Source: Bradyrhizobium campsiandrae (lineage in GTDB: Bacteria; Pseudomonadota; Alphaproteobacteria; Rhizobiales; Xanthobacteraceae). From it: a DNA stretch of 62,908 nt. The stretch covers positions 1-62,908 of the forward strand of contig NZ_JAANIH010000052.1 of the NCBI RefSeq assembly GCF_014529705.1, read 5' to 3'. Positions 42,747 through 52,215 of this stretch are shown here, one piece after another. The notes below the pieces were generated by a model. That model worked only from the letters and a program-made list of their open reading frames with translations. It had not been told where the DNA came from and did not search any database. The translations under genes and the position numbers were made by a program. Numbering within the stretch: the stretch's first letter is position 1; each line of letters opens with the position of its first letter.

Positions 42747-42834
42747 CGCGCCAGATCCACGATCGCAGGTTCAGTCATGCGGCACTCCGTGATAGGCTCA
42801 AGGCACGTCCTCGTAAATTCGCAGGAAGACCACC

Positions 42835-43497
42835 ATGTCCCGGCCGCGCATTCTCGTCATCAACCCGAACTCCAACAGCAAGGTCACGCAGGGGCTGGAG
42901 GATGCGCTGAAGCCGCTCGGTTTCGAGGGTGGGCCGGAGGTCGTCTGCCGGACGCTGGCCGAAGGTCCTTTCGGCATCGAAAGCCAGGCGGACGTCGACA
43001 GCGTTGCGATGCCACTGCGAAAGCTCGTCGAAAGCGACAACAGCTCGGCCGCCTTCGTGATCGCCTGCTACAGCGATCCAGGGCTGCAGGTCTGCCGCGA
43101 AGGCACCGACCGGCCGGTGTTCGGCATCGCCGAATGCGGCGTGCTGACGGCGCTGTCCCGCGCCGAGACCTTCGGCGTCATCGCGATTGCCCAGCGCTCG
43201 ATCCCGCGGCACATGCGCTATCTCAGGCAGATGGGATTGACTGACCGCCTCGCCGGCGAGCGGCCGCTGAACATGAGCGTTGCGGAAACCGCCTCGGGCG
43301 AAGGCACGCTCGGAAGGATGATCGAGGTCGGCCGCGCCTTGCGCGACGAGGACGGTGCCCGCGCCATCGTGATGGGCTGCGCCGGCATGGCGCGCCACCG
43401 CCGTCCGCTCGAAGACGCGCTGGCCATTCCCGTGATCGACCCGACACAGGCGGCCGTCACCATGGCGCTGGGTACGGTGCAGTTTTCGGCTCACTAG
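42835..43497 (+). CDS. Hydantoin/aspartate-type racemase
   Basis: A 220-residue racemase of the Asp/Glu/hydantoin family. The two catalytic cysteines are C78 in ACYSDPG and C182 in GCAGM; NPNSN near residue 10 is typical for the hydantoin subgroup. AGGAAG lies well placed before ATG 42835. It is the only plus-strand gene in an otherwise minus-strand stretch. Together with the D-carbamoylase at 44170-45102 and HyuA/HyuB it gives the pieces of a hydantoin-utilisation pathway. Confidence 0.88.
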   Translation: MSRPRILVINPNSNSKVTQGLEDALKPLGFEGGPEVVCRTLAEGPFGIESQADVDSVAMPLRKLVESDNSSAAFVIACYSDPGLQVCREGTDRPVFGIAECGVLTALSRAETFGVIAIAQRSIPRHMRYLRQMGLTDRLAGERPLNMSVAETASGEGTLGRMIEVGRALRDEDGARAIVMGCAGMARHRRPLEDALAIPVIDPTQAAVTMALGTVQFSAH

Positions 43498-43504
43498 GCG
43501 TCCT

Positions 43505-44173
43505 TCATCCCTTAGGTGCCTCTTTGGCGTCCTGGCGCGCGAGCCATTGCGCATGGCTCTCGCGAACGAGCGTAAACGTATCCCGCTGCGTGGTGTAGAG
43601 ATTGCCGAACATGCGGCCGATCGGCCGGTAGGCTTCGAGATCGACATACATGGTGGCCTCATCGACGAGGCCCGCGCGGGCGTGCACCCTGAGCACCTCG
43701 CCGACCAGGAGCTCGCGATCCGGAGAGAAGTTGAGCGTGACCTGGCGCCGGCATTCCAGCGCAAAGGGTGCCGCGGCGAGGCGCGGCACTTTCACGTCGA
43801 TGGAGGGAAGCGTCGCAAGCCCGGTCGCCGCAACCTCACTGTCGCCGGACGGAAAATCCACTGCGCAGTCGTTCATCGCGACCGACAGCGCCTCGTCCAC
43901 CATATGCACGACGAATTCGCCGTCGCGATGGATGTTGCGGGTCGTGTCCTTCGGCGCGTGATCCGGCTTGTGCTGGAGACCGAGCACGATCAGCGCGGGA
44001 TTTTCGGAGAAGACGTTGAAAAAGCTGAAGGGCGCGGCATTCACCGCGCCGTTCTCATCCAGCGTCGTCACCAGCGCGATCGGCCGCGGCACGACCACGC
44101 CGCAGAGCAGCTTGTAGCGATCACGAGGATCGAGCTCGTGCAGTGATATGCCCCTGTCGGCCATCGGCGTCAC
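43505..44173 (-). CDS. Flavin reductase-like domain protein
   Basis: A 222-residue FMN-binding split-barrel protein. PRPIALVTTLDENGAVNAAPFSFFNVFSENPALIVLGL is the flavin-binding core, followed by TRNIHRDGEFVVHMVD. It may supply reduced flavin to a monooxygenase such as 17743-19047, or act on its own. ATG 44173 overlaps the carbamoylase stop; an ATG nine bases later is possible. It ends the long run that began at 51795. Confidence 0.85.
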   Translation of the reverse strand: MTPMADRGISLHELDPRDRYKLLCGVVVPRPIALVTTLDENGAVNAAPFSFFNVFSENPALIVLGLQHKPDHAPKDTTRNIHRDGEFVVHMVDEALSVAMNDCAVDFPSGDSEVAATGLATLPSIDVKVPRLAAAPFALECRRQVTLNFSPDRELLVGEVLRVHARAGLVDEATMYVDLEAYRPIGRMFGNLYTTQRDTFTLVRESHAQWLARQDAKEAPKG

Positions 44174-45102
44174 TTCTCCGGCGGCGGCACCGCGCCAGTC
44201 TGGCTGGTGATCAGGCCGTAATGTTCGATGCGGCGGTGCCGGGCGAAATCGAAGATGGTGGTCTTGCCGAAGGTGGTGGCATCGAGGTCGCAGGCATGAA
44301 CCAGAACCTCGTCATCGTCCGTCGTGGCTTCGGCGACGATCTCACCGTTGGGGTCGACGATCAGGCTGCCGCCGAACAGCGGATGGCCGTCCTCCACGCC
44401 GGCCTTGGCGACCGCGACCACCCAGGTCGCGTTCTGGTACGCACCGGCCTGCACCGAGAGGCGGTTGTGAAACAGGCGCTTCTCGACACCCTCCTCGCTC
44501 TTCTCGGCATTCACCGACGGCGTGTTGTAGCCGATCAGCACCATCTCGACGCCCTGCAGGCCCATGACGCGATAGGTCTCGGGCCAGCGGCGGTCGTTGC
44601 AGATCGCCATGCCGATGATGCCGCCGAGTTCACGCCAGACCTTGAAGCCGAGATCGCCCGGCTCGAAATAGCGTTTCTCCAGATGCTGGTGCGAGCGCTT
44701 GGTGTCGTAGTCGACATGGCCCGGCAGGTGGACCTTGCGATATTTGCCGACGATCTTGCCGGACTTGTCGGTGAGGATCGCAGTGTTGAAGTGGTGGCCG
44801 TCGGGCGTCAGCTCGGCATAGCCGAAATTCATCGCCATCCGGTGCTGCGCCGCGCGCTCGAACAGCGGCCTGGTCGCGGCGTTCGGCATTTCGCGCTCGA
44901 ACCAGATGTCGAACTCGGCGCGATCCTCCACGTACCAGCGCGGAAAGAACGTCGTCAGCGCCAGCTCCGGATAGACGATCAGGTCGGCGCCTTTTGCCTT
45001 CGCCTCGTCCATCAGCGCGATCATGCGCTTGACCACGGCCTCGCGGCTGTCGGCCCTCTGGATCGGGCCCATCTGGGCGGCGGCTACTGTGACGATGCGC
45101 AT
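44170..45102 (-). CDS. N-carbamoyl-D-amino-acid hydrolase (nitrilase superfamily)
   Basis: A 310-residue nitrilase-superfamily amidase, very close in pattern to the Agrobacterium D-carbamoylase. The triad is E46 (YPELALTTFFPRWY), K123 (KYRKVHLPGH) and C168 (AICNDRRWPE), with HLEKRYFEPGDLGF and the C-terminal AHR-type IEHYGLI. It converts N-carbamoyl-D-amino acids to D-amino acids, CO2 and ammonia, the last step of D-hydantoin use. The hydantoin racemase gene is adjacent but on the opposite strand. Confidence 0.9.
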   Translation of the reverse strand: MRIVTVAAAQMGPIQRADSREAVVKRMIALMDEAKAKGADLIVYPELALTTFFPRWYVEDRAEFDIWFEREMPNAATRPLFERAAQHRMAMNFGYAELTPDGHHFNTAILTDKSGKIVGKYRKVHLPGHVDYDTKRSHQHLEKRYFEPGDLGFKVWRELGGIIGMAICNDRRWPETYRVMGLQGVEMVLIGYNTPSVNAEKSEEGVEKRLFHNRLSVQAGAYQNATWVVAVAKAGVEDGHPLFGGSLIVDPNGEIVAEATTDDDEVLVHACDLDATTFGKTTIFDFARHRRIEHYGLITSQTGAVPPPEK

Positions 45103-45218
45103 CAGCGGTGTCCTGATTTCCTGAATTTCCTGGCGAGGCTGGGGATCGCAGCTTCAAGGGGCGTGTCGGAGCTTACCGCATAACGCAGCCTCGCACCGCT
45201 GTTCCAGCCAAGCAGTTT

Positions 45219-46901
45219 TCATGCCGTCCGCCCCCATTCGGCGTCCTGCAAAAGCCGCCAGTTGATCTTGTTGCTGGCGGTGCGCGGCAGGGAGTCGACG
45301 AAGACGACGGCGCGGGGCGCCTTGTAGCTCGCCATCGCGCCGCGCGCCCAGCTGACGATGTCGGCGGCGGAGGTCGTCGCGCGGGCGGCGTCATCGAGCA
45401 CGACCAGCGCCTTGACGGTCTCGCCGCGATAGTCGTCCGGCGCAGAGACGATGCAGCATTCGCGGATCGCGCGGTTCTTGTACATCGCCGCCTCGACCTC
45501 GGCGGGCCACACCTTGAAGCCACTGACATTGATCATCCGCTTCAGGCGGTCGACAGCGAAAAAATAGCCTTCGGCATCGCGATAGCCGAGATCGCCCGTG
45601 CGCAGAAACCGCTTGCCGTCGAGCGCGATGAAGGCCTCGGCATCCGCCTGCGGCCTGTTCCAGTAACCTTGCAGCAGCTGCGGCCCGTGCACCACGATCT
45701 CGCCGACGACGTTGTCATCGAGTTCGACCAGGCGTTCGGGATCGATGACCCTTGCATCCGTTTCCTGCACGGCTATGCCGAGGCACTGCCGCTTCGGCGC
45801 CGCCATCGGGTTGAGATGGGTCGGCGACATCGTCTCGGTCATGCCGTAGCCCTCGACAAAGTCGAGGCCGAACCGCTGCTTCAGCCGTTCGGCGACCGCC
45901 GTCGGCATCGCCGCGCCGCCGCCGGTCAGCACTTTCAGTCTGGCGAAGCATTTTTCGCGGAACCGGGCGCTGGCGAGCACATCCACGATCATGGTCGGCG
46001 CCGCATTCCAGAACGTGACGCCATACGTCTCGAACAGATCCGGCAGCAGATCCTTGTCCCAGCGCGCCATCAGCAGCAGCGTCGCGCCGGAGACGATGGC
46101 AGCGTTCATCGAGCCCTGCATGCCCGCAACATGAAACAGCGGCATGAAGCCGGTCATCACGTCGCTGCCGTCGAGCCCATACCAGCGCGCCTGCAGCACG
46201 GCAGTGAACAGCGCGCCGCAATGGCTATGCATGCAGGCCTTCGGCTTGCCGGTCGTACCCGACGTATAGGGCAGGATCATGAGATCGCCGGGCCCAGCCT
46301 GCATCGCACCCGGCCGCAAGCCTTGCGCGATCGCGGCGGACCAGGCATGCCAGCCCGGCGATGACGGCAACTCCGACGGCGCGTCGGTCACGCATGACGG
46401 CAGCGTGTACGGCGTCGCGGCCGGAACCTCATCGCGATACTGCGCGACGATGACGTTCGCGATGGCATCCCCGACCAGCGGCGCCAACACGTCGCCGAGT
46501 TCGCTGCCGATGATCGCGACCCTCGCACCGCTGTCCGCGGCGAGATACGCGATCTCCGCAGTCTTGTTCATGGGATTGACCGGCACGATCACGGCATCCG
46601 CGCGCATCACCGCATAATAGGCAATGACATATTGCGGCGAGTTCTGCAGCGCGATCATGACGCGGTCTCCGCGTTTGACGCCGCAAGTGCCTTGCAGAAA
46701 GCCGGCCATGGCATCGACGCGAGCCCGCAGCTCGGCATAACTCAGGCTTGCACCATAGAACAAAGTCGCCGGATGCGACGGCCGATCATCCGCCGCGCGC
46801 GCCAGTGCGTCGTACAAGGTTCCCTCCGGCATCGGAAGATGCCAGGGCTCATCGGCCGGCCAGGCCGGCGAGCGGGGGAATGCTGCAGGGCCCGCGGTCA
46901 C
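45219..46901 (-). CDS. Acyl-CoA synthetase / AMP-dependent ligase
   Basis: A 560-residue ANL-superfamily adenylating enzyme. P-loop YTSGTTGKPKACMHSH, then GYGMTETMSPTH, the hinge RTGDLGYRD and FAVDRLKRMINVSGFKVWPAEVE, with the C-terminal catalytic lysine in LPRTASNKINWR (N instead of the usual G before K). It probably makes a CoA thioester of the carbon skeleton left after nitrogen removal. ATG 46901 overlaps the aminotransferase stop. Confidence 0.9.
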   Translation of the reverse strand: MTAGPAAFPRSPAWPADEPWHLPMPEGTLYDALARAADDRPSHPATLFYGASLSYAELRARVDAMAGFLQGTCGVKRGDRVMIALQNSPQYVIAYYAVMRADAVIVPVNPMNKTAEIAYLAADSGARVAIIGSELGDVLAPLVGDAIANVIVAQYRDEVPAATPYTLPSCVTDAPSELPSSPGWHAWSAAIAQGLRPGAMQAGPGDLMILPYTSGTTGKPKACMHSHCGALFTAVLQARWYGLDGSDVMTGFMPLFHVAGMQGSMNAAIVSGATLLLMARWDKDLLPDLFETYGVTFWNAAPTMIVDVLASARFREKCFARLKVLTGGGAAMPTAVAERLKQRFGLDFVEGYGMTETMSPTHLNPMAAPKRQCLGIAVQETDARVIDPERLVELDDNVVGEIVVHGPQLLQGYWNRPQADAEAFIALDGKRFLRTGDLGYRDAEGYFFAVDRLKRMINVSGFKVWPAEVEAAMYKNRAIRECCIVSAPDDYRGETVKALVVLDDAARATTSAADIVSWARGAMASYKAPRAVVFVDSLPRTASNKINWRLLQDAEWGRTA

Positions 46902-48193
46902 CCGTGCTCCTTGTCGGCGATGTCGAGACCGTGGTCGAGCGCATCGAGCAGCAGCACAGCTTCGCGCTCGGAGATCACCAGCGGCGGCGCCAGGAACAGC
47001 GAGGTCTGTTCGCCGCTGGTTCCGATCACCGCACCGGCCTCCAACGCCCGTTCCGCGACGCGCGAGGCGATCGGCACTTCGGTGGTGTCCGCGTGCCAGC
47101 TGCGCCAGTCCGGGCCATGGAGCTCGACCGTCCAGTGCAGACCATGCCCGGCCACGCGCTGCACGCTCGGGTGTTTTTGCGCGATCGCCAGCAGGCGGCG
47201 GGCGAACAGCTTCTCCAGGTTTTGGACGTGTTCGAGAATCTTGTCGTCGCTGACGACCTTGAGGTAGGCGCTGACGGCGGCCATGCTGATCGGATGACCG
47301 CGCAGCGTGCCGTAATTCTGCCAGCTCGAGCCCTTGAGCCGCTCGACGATATCTTTCGACACCACGACGGCAGCGACCGCCGCCGCGCCGCCGCCAAGCG
47401 ACTTTCCGAGCGTCACGATGTCGGGACGGCTTTGCGCGCCCTGAAACGCAAACCAGCGTCCCGCGCGGCCTGCGCCGGTGACGACCTCGTCGGCGATCCA
47501 GTACGACCCCGCCTGCCGCGCGCAGCGCGCGACCTCGTCCTGATAGGCGCCGTCGTAATAGATGCCGCCTTGCGTGTAGTCGATGATGGTCGCGGCGGTG
47601 TCCGAGAGCAGGTCGGTGGCATCGGCCAGATATTCGCCGGGCGAGGTGTTGTTGACAGGCGCCCCATAGATCGCGCCATCAGGCGCCGGAAGAATCCGGA
47701 CCGGTGCCATCGGCGCCGGCAATTTTGAGCCGCCTGAATGCACCGCCAGGCCGCCGTGCCATTGCGGCTGCACGGTCATGCTGCGGGACAGGCCGGTGAT
47801 GCCGTGATAGGCCCGTTCGCGCGTCGCCAGCGCCGCGCGCTGCGTCAGCGCCTGGCAGAGCGACAACGCCATGTCGTTGGCCTCGCTGCCGCTGATGCAG
47901 AAGCGCACCGCGCCGACCCAATCCTCTTCGCCCTTGAAGGCGGTGGCCATCAGATCGTCCGCGGCCTGCTCGCGGCCGACCCAGGTCCAGCCTTCGTTGA
48001 CGACGGGCGTGTCGGCCGCGCGGCGGATCGCTTCGACCATCGCAGGATGGCGGTGGCCTAGGCCGCCGCCGGTGTTGCTGCCATCAATGAGCTTGCGGCC
48101 GTCGGACAGGTGGAAGTAGACGCCCTCGCCGCCGACCACGGCCATCGGCGCGGCTTCGCCCGCATTCAAACCGGTTCGCAACAATCTGCTCAT
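46898..48193 (-). CDS. Class III PLP-dependent aminotransferase
   Basis: A 431-residue class III aminotransferase or aminomutase-like enzyme. The aspartate D235 in IADEVVTGAGRAGRW and the PLP lysine K264 in IVTLGKSLGGG are in place; GSEANDMALSLCQA binds phosphate. Length matches omega-aminotransferases. It lies between hyuB and the CoA ligase gene and probably converts an amino product to the aldehyde or keto form before activation by CoA. Confidence 0.88.
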   Translation of the reverse strand: MSRLLRTGLNAGEAAPMAVVGGEGVYFHLSDGRKLIDGSNTGGGLGHRHPAMVEAIRRAADTPVVNEGWTWVGREQAADDLMATAFKGEEDWVGAVRFCISGSEANDMALSLCQALTQRAALATRERAYHGITGLSRSMTVQPQWHGGLAVHSGGSKLPAPMAPVRILPAPDGAIYGAPVNNTSPGEYLADATDLLSDTAATIIDYTQGGIYYDGAYQDEVARCARQAGSYWIADEVVTGAGRAGRWFAFQGAQSRPDIVTLGKSLGGGAAAVAAVVVSKDIVERLKGSSWQNYGTLRGHPISMAAVSAYLKVVSDDKILEHVQNLEKLFARRLLAIAQKHPSVQRVAGHGLHWTVELHGPDWRSWHADTTEVPIASRVAERALEAGAVIGTSGEQTSLFLAPPLVISEREAVLLLDALDHGLDIADKEHG

Positions 48194-48202
48194 CGCGGGT
48201 CC

Positions 48203-49783
48203 TCACTTCGCCGGCGCGGCGCCATAGCCGCCGCCGCCGCACATCTCGATCGTGACGAGATCGTCTTGCTGCAACACCAGGTTCGACTTGCCGTCGATGG
48301 CGAGGTTTGTACCGTGCCTGACCAGCGAGATGCGGCAGGCCTTGCCGGGGGAGCCGCCCTGCATGCCCCAGGGCGCAATCACCATGCGCTCGATGCAGGT
48401 GGTCAGGTGCATCGACGGCGCGAGAATGCGATAGGTGCGGACCGAGCCGTCACCGCCGCGATGCGCACCCGCTCCGCCCGATTGCCGGCGAATGGCCTGC
48501 TGCTGGAGCCGGATCGCGTAGTTGGCCTCGATCACCTCGACCGGCGTGTTCGAGGTGTTGGACAGATGCACGCGCGTCGCCGAGGTGCCGGCCCGATCAT
48601 GACGCGCGCCTTCGCCGCCGCCATGGACCTCGTAGAGCATCTTCCATGCCCCGTTCGGCCGCGGCTCGGCGAAGAACAGCACCCCCGCGGTGGTCGCCCC
48701 GCCCGCCGACAGCCGCTCGGGGATCGTGTCCTGCATCGCACGAAAAATCGCATCGACGATGCGCATCGACGTCTCGTGGTTGCCGGCGGCAACGGAAGCG
48801 GTCCAGCCCGGCTCCAGGATCGAGCCCGGGCGCGTGATGATGGTCAATGGCCGCAGTGCGCCGGCGTTCTGGTTCATGTCGCGCCCGCTCATGATGCGCG
48901 CGGCGTAGGCGACCGCTGAGCGCGCCATGAACGGTGTCGTGTTGCAGAAGTTCGAGACGCGGTCGCAGCTTCCGGAGAGGTCGAAGGTCGCTTCATCCCC
49001 GCGAATGGTGATCTTGACGTGAATGCGGGCCGGCGCGTCGTTGGCGCTGCCGTCGTCGAGATGGTCCTCGCCCTCATAGACGCCGTCGGGCAGCGCGCGC
49101 AGCGCCTCCCGCATCTCGATCTCCGAAAGGTCGTGCAGGCGCGACTGCGCCGCCATGAAGACGGCCTTGCCGTGCTCGCAGCACAGCTCGACGATGCGCT
49201 TCTCGCCGGCCTTGGTCGCCGCGATCTGCGCCAGAAGGTCGCCCTCGCAGGATTCGGGGTCGCGAACGTTGGCCTTGAGCAGCTGCACGATCGGCATGTT
49301 GACGCCGGCCGCCGTTGCAATCAGCACCGGCGGAATCCGCATCGCCTCCTGGAAGGTGTCGATGGCTTTTGCAAAATAGCTGCCCGGCCAGGTGCCGCCG
49401 ATGTCGGGCCAGTGGGCGAGGCTGACCGCGAAAGCGACGATCTCGCCCTCGACGAAGACAGGACGCACGACCTTGACATCGTTGAGATGGTTGCCGCCGA
49501 GCGCGCCCACATTGTAGATCACCACGTCGCCGTCGTTCAGGCTGTCGCGCGGCATCACCTTCAGCAATTCGGGAATCGTATAGGCCATCGCGCCGAGATG
49601 AATCGGAATGTCGCGGCCCTGCCCGACCAGGCCGCCGTGACCGTCGGTGATGGCGGACGAGAGGTCGCCGGCCTCGCGCAGCAGCGGCGAGCGCGCCGAG
49701 CGCGTCATGACGAGGCTCATCTCCTCGGCGGCGGCAGAGAGACCGTGCCTGATGACCTCGACGACGAACGGATCGAGCTTCAT
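48203..49783 (-). CDS. hyuB: Hydantoinase B / oxoprolinase family subunit
   Basis: A 526-residue HyuB-family subunit. It begins DPFVVEVIRHGLSAAAEEMSLVMTRSARSPLLREAGDLSSAI, characteristic of the family, and contains GDVVIYNVGALGGNHLNDVKVV, ending in CGGGGYGAAPAK, the usual glycine-rich terminus. HyuA/HyuB pairs hydrolyse hydantoins, 5-oxoproline or N-methylhydantoin with ATP, or act as acetone-carboxylase-like enzymes. ATG 49783 overlaps the hyuA stop. Confidence 0.92.
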   Translation of the reverse strand: MKLDPFVVEVIRHGLSAAAEEMSLVMTRSARSPLLREAGDLSSAITDGHGGLVGQGRDIPIHLGAMAYTIPELLKVMPRDSLNDGDVVIYNVGALGGNHLNDVKVVRPVFVEGEIVAFAVSLAHWPDIGGTWPGSYFAKAIDTFQEAMRIPPVLIATAAGVNMPIVQLLKANVRDPESCEGDLLAQIAATKAGEKRIVELCCEHGKAVFMAAQSRLHDLSEIEMREALRALPDGVYEGEDHLDDGSANDAPARIHVKITIRGDEATFDLSGSCDRVSNFCNTTPFMARSAVAYAARIMSGRDMNQNAGALRPLTIITRPGSILEPGWTASVAAGNHETSMRIVDAIFRAMQDTIPERLSAGGATTAGVLFFAEPRPNGAWKMLYEVHGGGEGARHDRAGTSATRVHLSNTSNTPVEVIEANYAIRLQQQAIRRQSGGAGAHRGGDGSVRTYRILAPSMHLTTCIERMVIAPWGMQGGSPGKACRISLVRHGTNLAIDGKSNLVLQQDDLVTIEMCGGGGYGAAPAK

Positions 49784-51795
49784 GCCGCCCTCCGCGTCAG
49801 GAACAGATTGCCCGATAAGTCCGGCTTCGCCTGCCAGCCTGGCGGCACCACCACGGTCGACCACGCGTCTTCGACGATGGCAGGGCCAGCGACGGTCTCC
49901 GTGAGCGAGGCGCGGTCGATGATTGCTGTCGCGATCTCGTGGAAGCCCTCGAACGAGCAAATCCGCTTGCCCGACGACACCGCCCTCACCGCCGTTGCGG
50001 GCCGGCCGACGACGGTCGTCGAGGGACGGCGCGCCTGCACCCGAACGGATTCGATGACGCAGGGCTCCCCGGTCGCATAGCCGAACAGCTCATGGTGACG
50101 CGCCAGAAAGTCCTGCTTCAGCCTGGCGACGTCGAGCGGCAGCGCGAAGGATACCGGGACGGCGTCGTTCTGCGCGGCGTAGCGCATCAAGGCCACCAGC
50201 TCGACCTGGATCTCGGCCCCTGTGACGCCATTGGCGATCAACGGCGCCGAGGCATCGTCGATCAGCGTGCCGATCCGCTCCGACACGCGCGCAAGGTCTA
50301 TGCCGTCGAGGGCGGCGCGCAGCGTCTGCTGCTGAAGGAAGCTGAAATCGGCCGTAAGGCAGCCCAGCGCCGAGAACGCACTCGATGCGCTCGGGACGAC
50401 CACCTGCGCGAGCCCATAGAGATCGGCGAGACCCGCAGCATGCATGGGGCCGCCGCCGCCGAAGGCGAGCAGCGTGCAGTCGCGCCCATCGATGCCGCGC
50501 TCGACTGTGACGCGACGGAGCGCACGGGCCATGGTCGCGTTGGCGACCTTGATGATGCCGAGCGCCGTTTCGGTCAAGCTGAGGCCCAGCGCCTGCGCGA
50601 TGGGCTGGATGACGCGCCTGGCGGAATCGAGGTCGATGCCGATGCGCTCGCCGAGCTTGGTCTCGGGATTGAGATAGCCGAGAACGGCGTTGGCATCGGT
50701 AATCGTCGGCTCATGGCCGCCGCGGGCGTAGCAGGCCGGGCCCGGTTCGGAGCCGGCGCTCTCGGGCCCGACCGTGAGACCGCCGGGACCGTTGCGCACG
50801 ATCGATCCGCCGCCCGCGCCGATCGAATGCACCGCGAGCATCGGCTGGCGCAGCGGCTTGTCGCCGAGCATGCGACCGTCGGTCATTTCGGCCTGGCCGT
50901 CCACGATCAGGCACACATCGGTCGTGGTGCCGCCCATGTCGAAGGTCAGCATCCGCGGGGTGCCGAGCTGGCGCGCGATGCTCACCGACGCCGAGACTCC
51001 GGCCGCCGGCCCCGACATCGCCATCACCAGCGGTCGTCGTTTCACCGCCGAGATCGGGATCATGGCGCCGGCCGAATGAAACACCTGCAGGCCGGGGCCG
51101 ATCGGCAGCCGCTGCTCCAGCTCGCTCAGATATTCCACCGCGATCGGCATTGCCGCCGCGTTGAACACGGTGGCCGAGGTCCGCTCGTATTCACGCGCCT
51201 CGGGATTGACCTCGTGCGAGAGCGAAACGTGGGCAATCACATCCTTGAGCCGCTTGCTCAGCATCTTTTCATGCGCCGGATTGGCATAGGCGTGAAGCAG
51301 GGCCACCGCGACACTCTGCACCCCGGTCTCTTTCAACCAAGCGACCAGACGCTCGATCTCCGCTTCATCCAGCGCTTTCAGCACCCGCCCCTCGTGATCG
51401 AGGCGTTCGGCAAGACCAAAGCATCGTTCGGGCGGCACCAAGGGCGGCGATTTCGGGGCAATGTCGAGACGGTAGAGATCGCGACGGCGATAGCGCGCGA
51501 TCTCCAGCACATCGGCAAAGCCCTCGGTGGCCACCAGTGCCACCTTCGGCAGCCTGTTCTCGACGATGGCGTTGGTGACGCGCGTGGTGCCATGGACGAA
51601 GCGCCTGACCTCGCTCTTGCGCAAGCCCACCGCCTCGATTGCCTCCAGCATCGCCTGGACGGGCGCGCCGGGGCGCGACGGCACCTTCGCGATCCGCACT
51701 TCGGCGGAATCGCGCCGGATCGCGATGATGTCGGTGAAGGTGCCACCGATATCGGTGCCGACCTCCCAGTGATCGTCAGAATAGCCCATCTGCAT
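49780..51795 (-). CDS. hyuA: Hydantoinase A / oxoprolinase family subunit
   Basis: A 671-residue HyuA-family subunit with the ATP-binding actin-like motifs DIGGTFTD near residue 15 and FDMGGTTTD near 285, plus HGTTRVTNAI and SIGAGGGSIV. Two in-frame start codons, 51795 and 51789, are both possible; neither has a strong ribosome site. First gene of the run hyuA-hyuB-aminotransferase-CoA ligase-carbamoylase-flavin reductase. Whether the substrate is a hydantoin, oxoproline or other cyclic ureide cannot be read directly; the D-carbamoylase and racemase favour hydantoins. Confidence 0.92.
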   Translation of the reverse strand: MQMGYSDDHWEVGTDIGGTFTDIIAIRRDSAEVRIAKVPSRPGAPVQAMLEAIEAVGLRKSEVRRFVHGTTRVTNAIVENRLPKVALVATEGFADVLEIARYRRRDLYRLDIAPKSPPLVPPERCFGLAERLDHEGRVLKALDEAEIERLVAWLKETGVQSVAVALLHAYANPAHEKMLSKRLKDVIAHVSLSHEVNPEAREYERTSATVFNAAAMPIAVEYLSELEQRLPIGPGLQVFHSAGAMIPISAVKRRPLVMAMSGPAAGVSASVSIARQLGTPRMLTFDMGGTTTDVCLIVDGQAEMTDGRMLGDKPLRQPMLAVHSIGAGGGSIVRNGPGGLTVGPESAGSEPGPACYARGGHEPTITDANAVLGYLNPETKLGERIGIDLDSARRVIQPIAQALGLSLTETALGIIKVANATMARALRRVTVERGIDGRDCTLLAFGGGGPMHAAGLADLYGLAQVVVPSASSAFSALGCLTADFSFLQQQTLRAALDGIDLARVSERIGTLIDDASAPLIANGVTGAEIQVELVALMRYAAQNDAVPVSFALPLDVARLKQDFLARHHELFGYATGEPCVIESVRVQARRPSTTVVGRPATAVRAVSSGKRICSFEGFHEIATAIIDRASLTETVAGPAIVEDAWSTVVVPPGWQAKPDLSGNLFLTRRAA

Positions 51796-52215
51796 AATCA
51801 GCTACGGATGACGCCCGAACCGGACGCCAGGCCTGCCCTGTCTATCGCTGCGTTCAATGCCAAACCGAGACCGCTCATCATGCATCCCCTGTCATGCCAC
51901 CATGAGCGAGCGTGGGACAGAGCTGTGGGCGAGGGCGAGGGCCAGAGTTGTCGCAAACCGCTAGGCCAGCGCACGGCCCCGGCGGCGCGCCGCGGACCTG
52001 CTGCATGTTTTGGTGCAGCACTGCCCGTGCTGACGGCACTCGAGAACAGAGCTTTGCATGCGAGAAAAGTGCGGCGCACCACGGATTTCTCCGATGTTAA
52101 TCGCGACCTCCGCTGCACCGCAATCCAAACATTTCAGATCGCCTGTCTAATTTGAAGGCGATCGATCGGCCCTGCGGGGTATTGAACTGCCTATGAGCTA
52201 TGCTTGCCGATCAGC
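51796..52215. other. Gene-free 420-base interval between hyuA and the MocR gene
   Basis: No credible gene is seen. It must hold the hyuA promoter on the minus strand. The most regular element is an inverted repeat TGCTGCA-N8-TGCAGCA (51999-52020), possibly an operator; GGTGCA and TGCACC half sites at 52012 and 52113 resemble NtrC half sites but are about 100 bases apart. A sigma-54 motif like those elsewhere in the window was searched for here and not found. Confidence 0.4.
51999..52020. promoter_or_regulatory. Inverted repeat upstream of hyuA
   Basis: TGCTGCA (51999-52005) and TGCAGCA (52014-52020) form a perfect 7-bp inverted repeat with an eight-base spacer about 205 bases before hyuA. 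It could bind the MocR regulator encoded alongside, or simply be a hairpin. Low certainty. Confidence 0.35.

Noticed and set aside
49939..52155. A 738-codon open frame on the plus strand
   Set aside because: Antisense to hyuA; the composition is that of a shadow frame.
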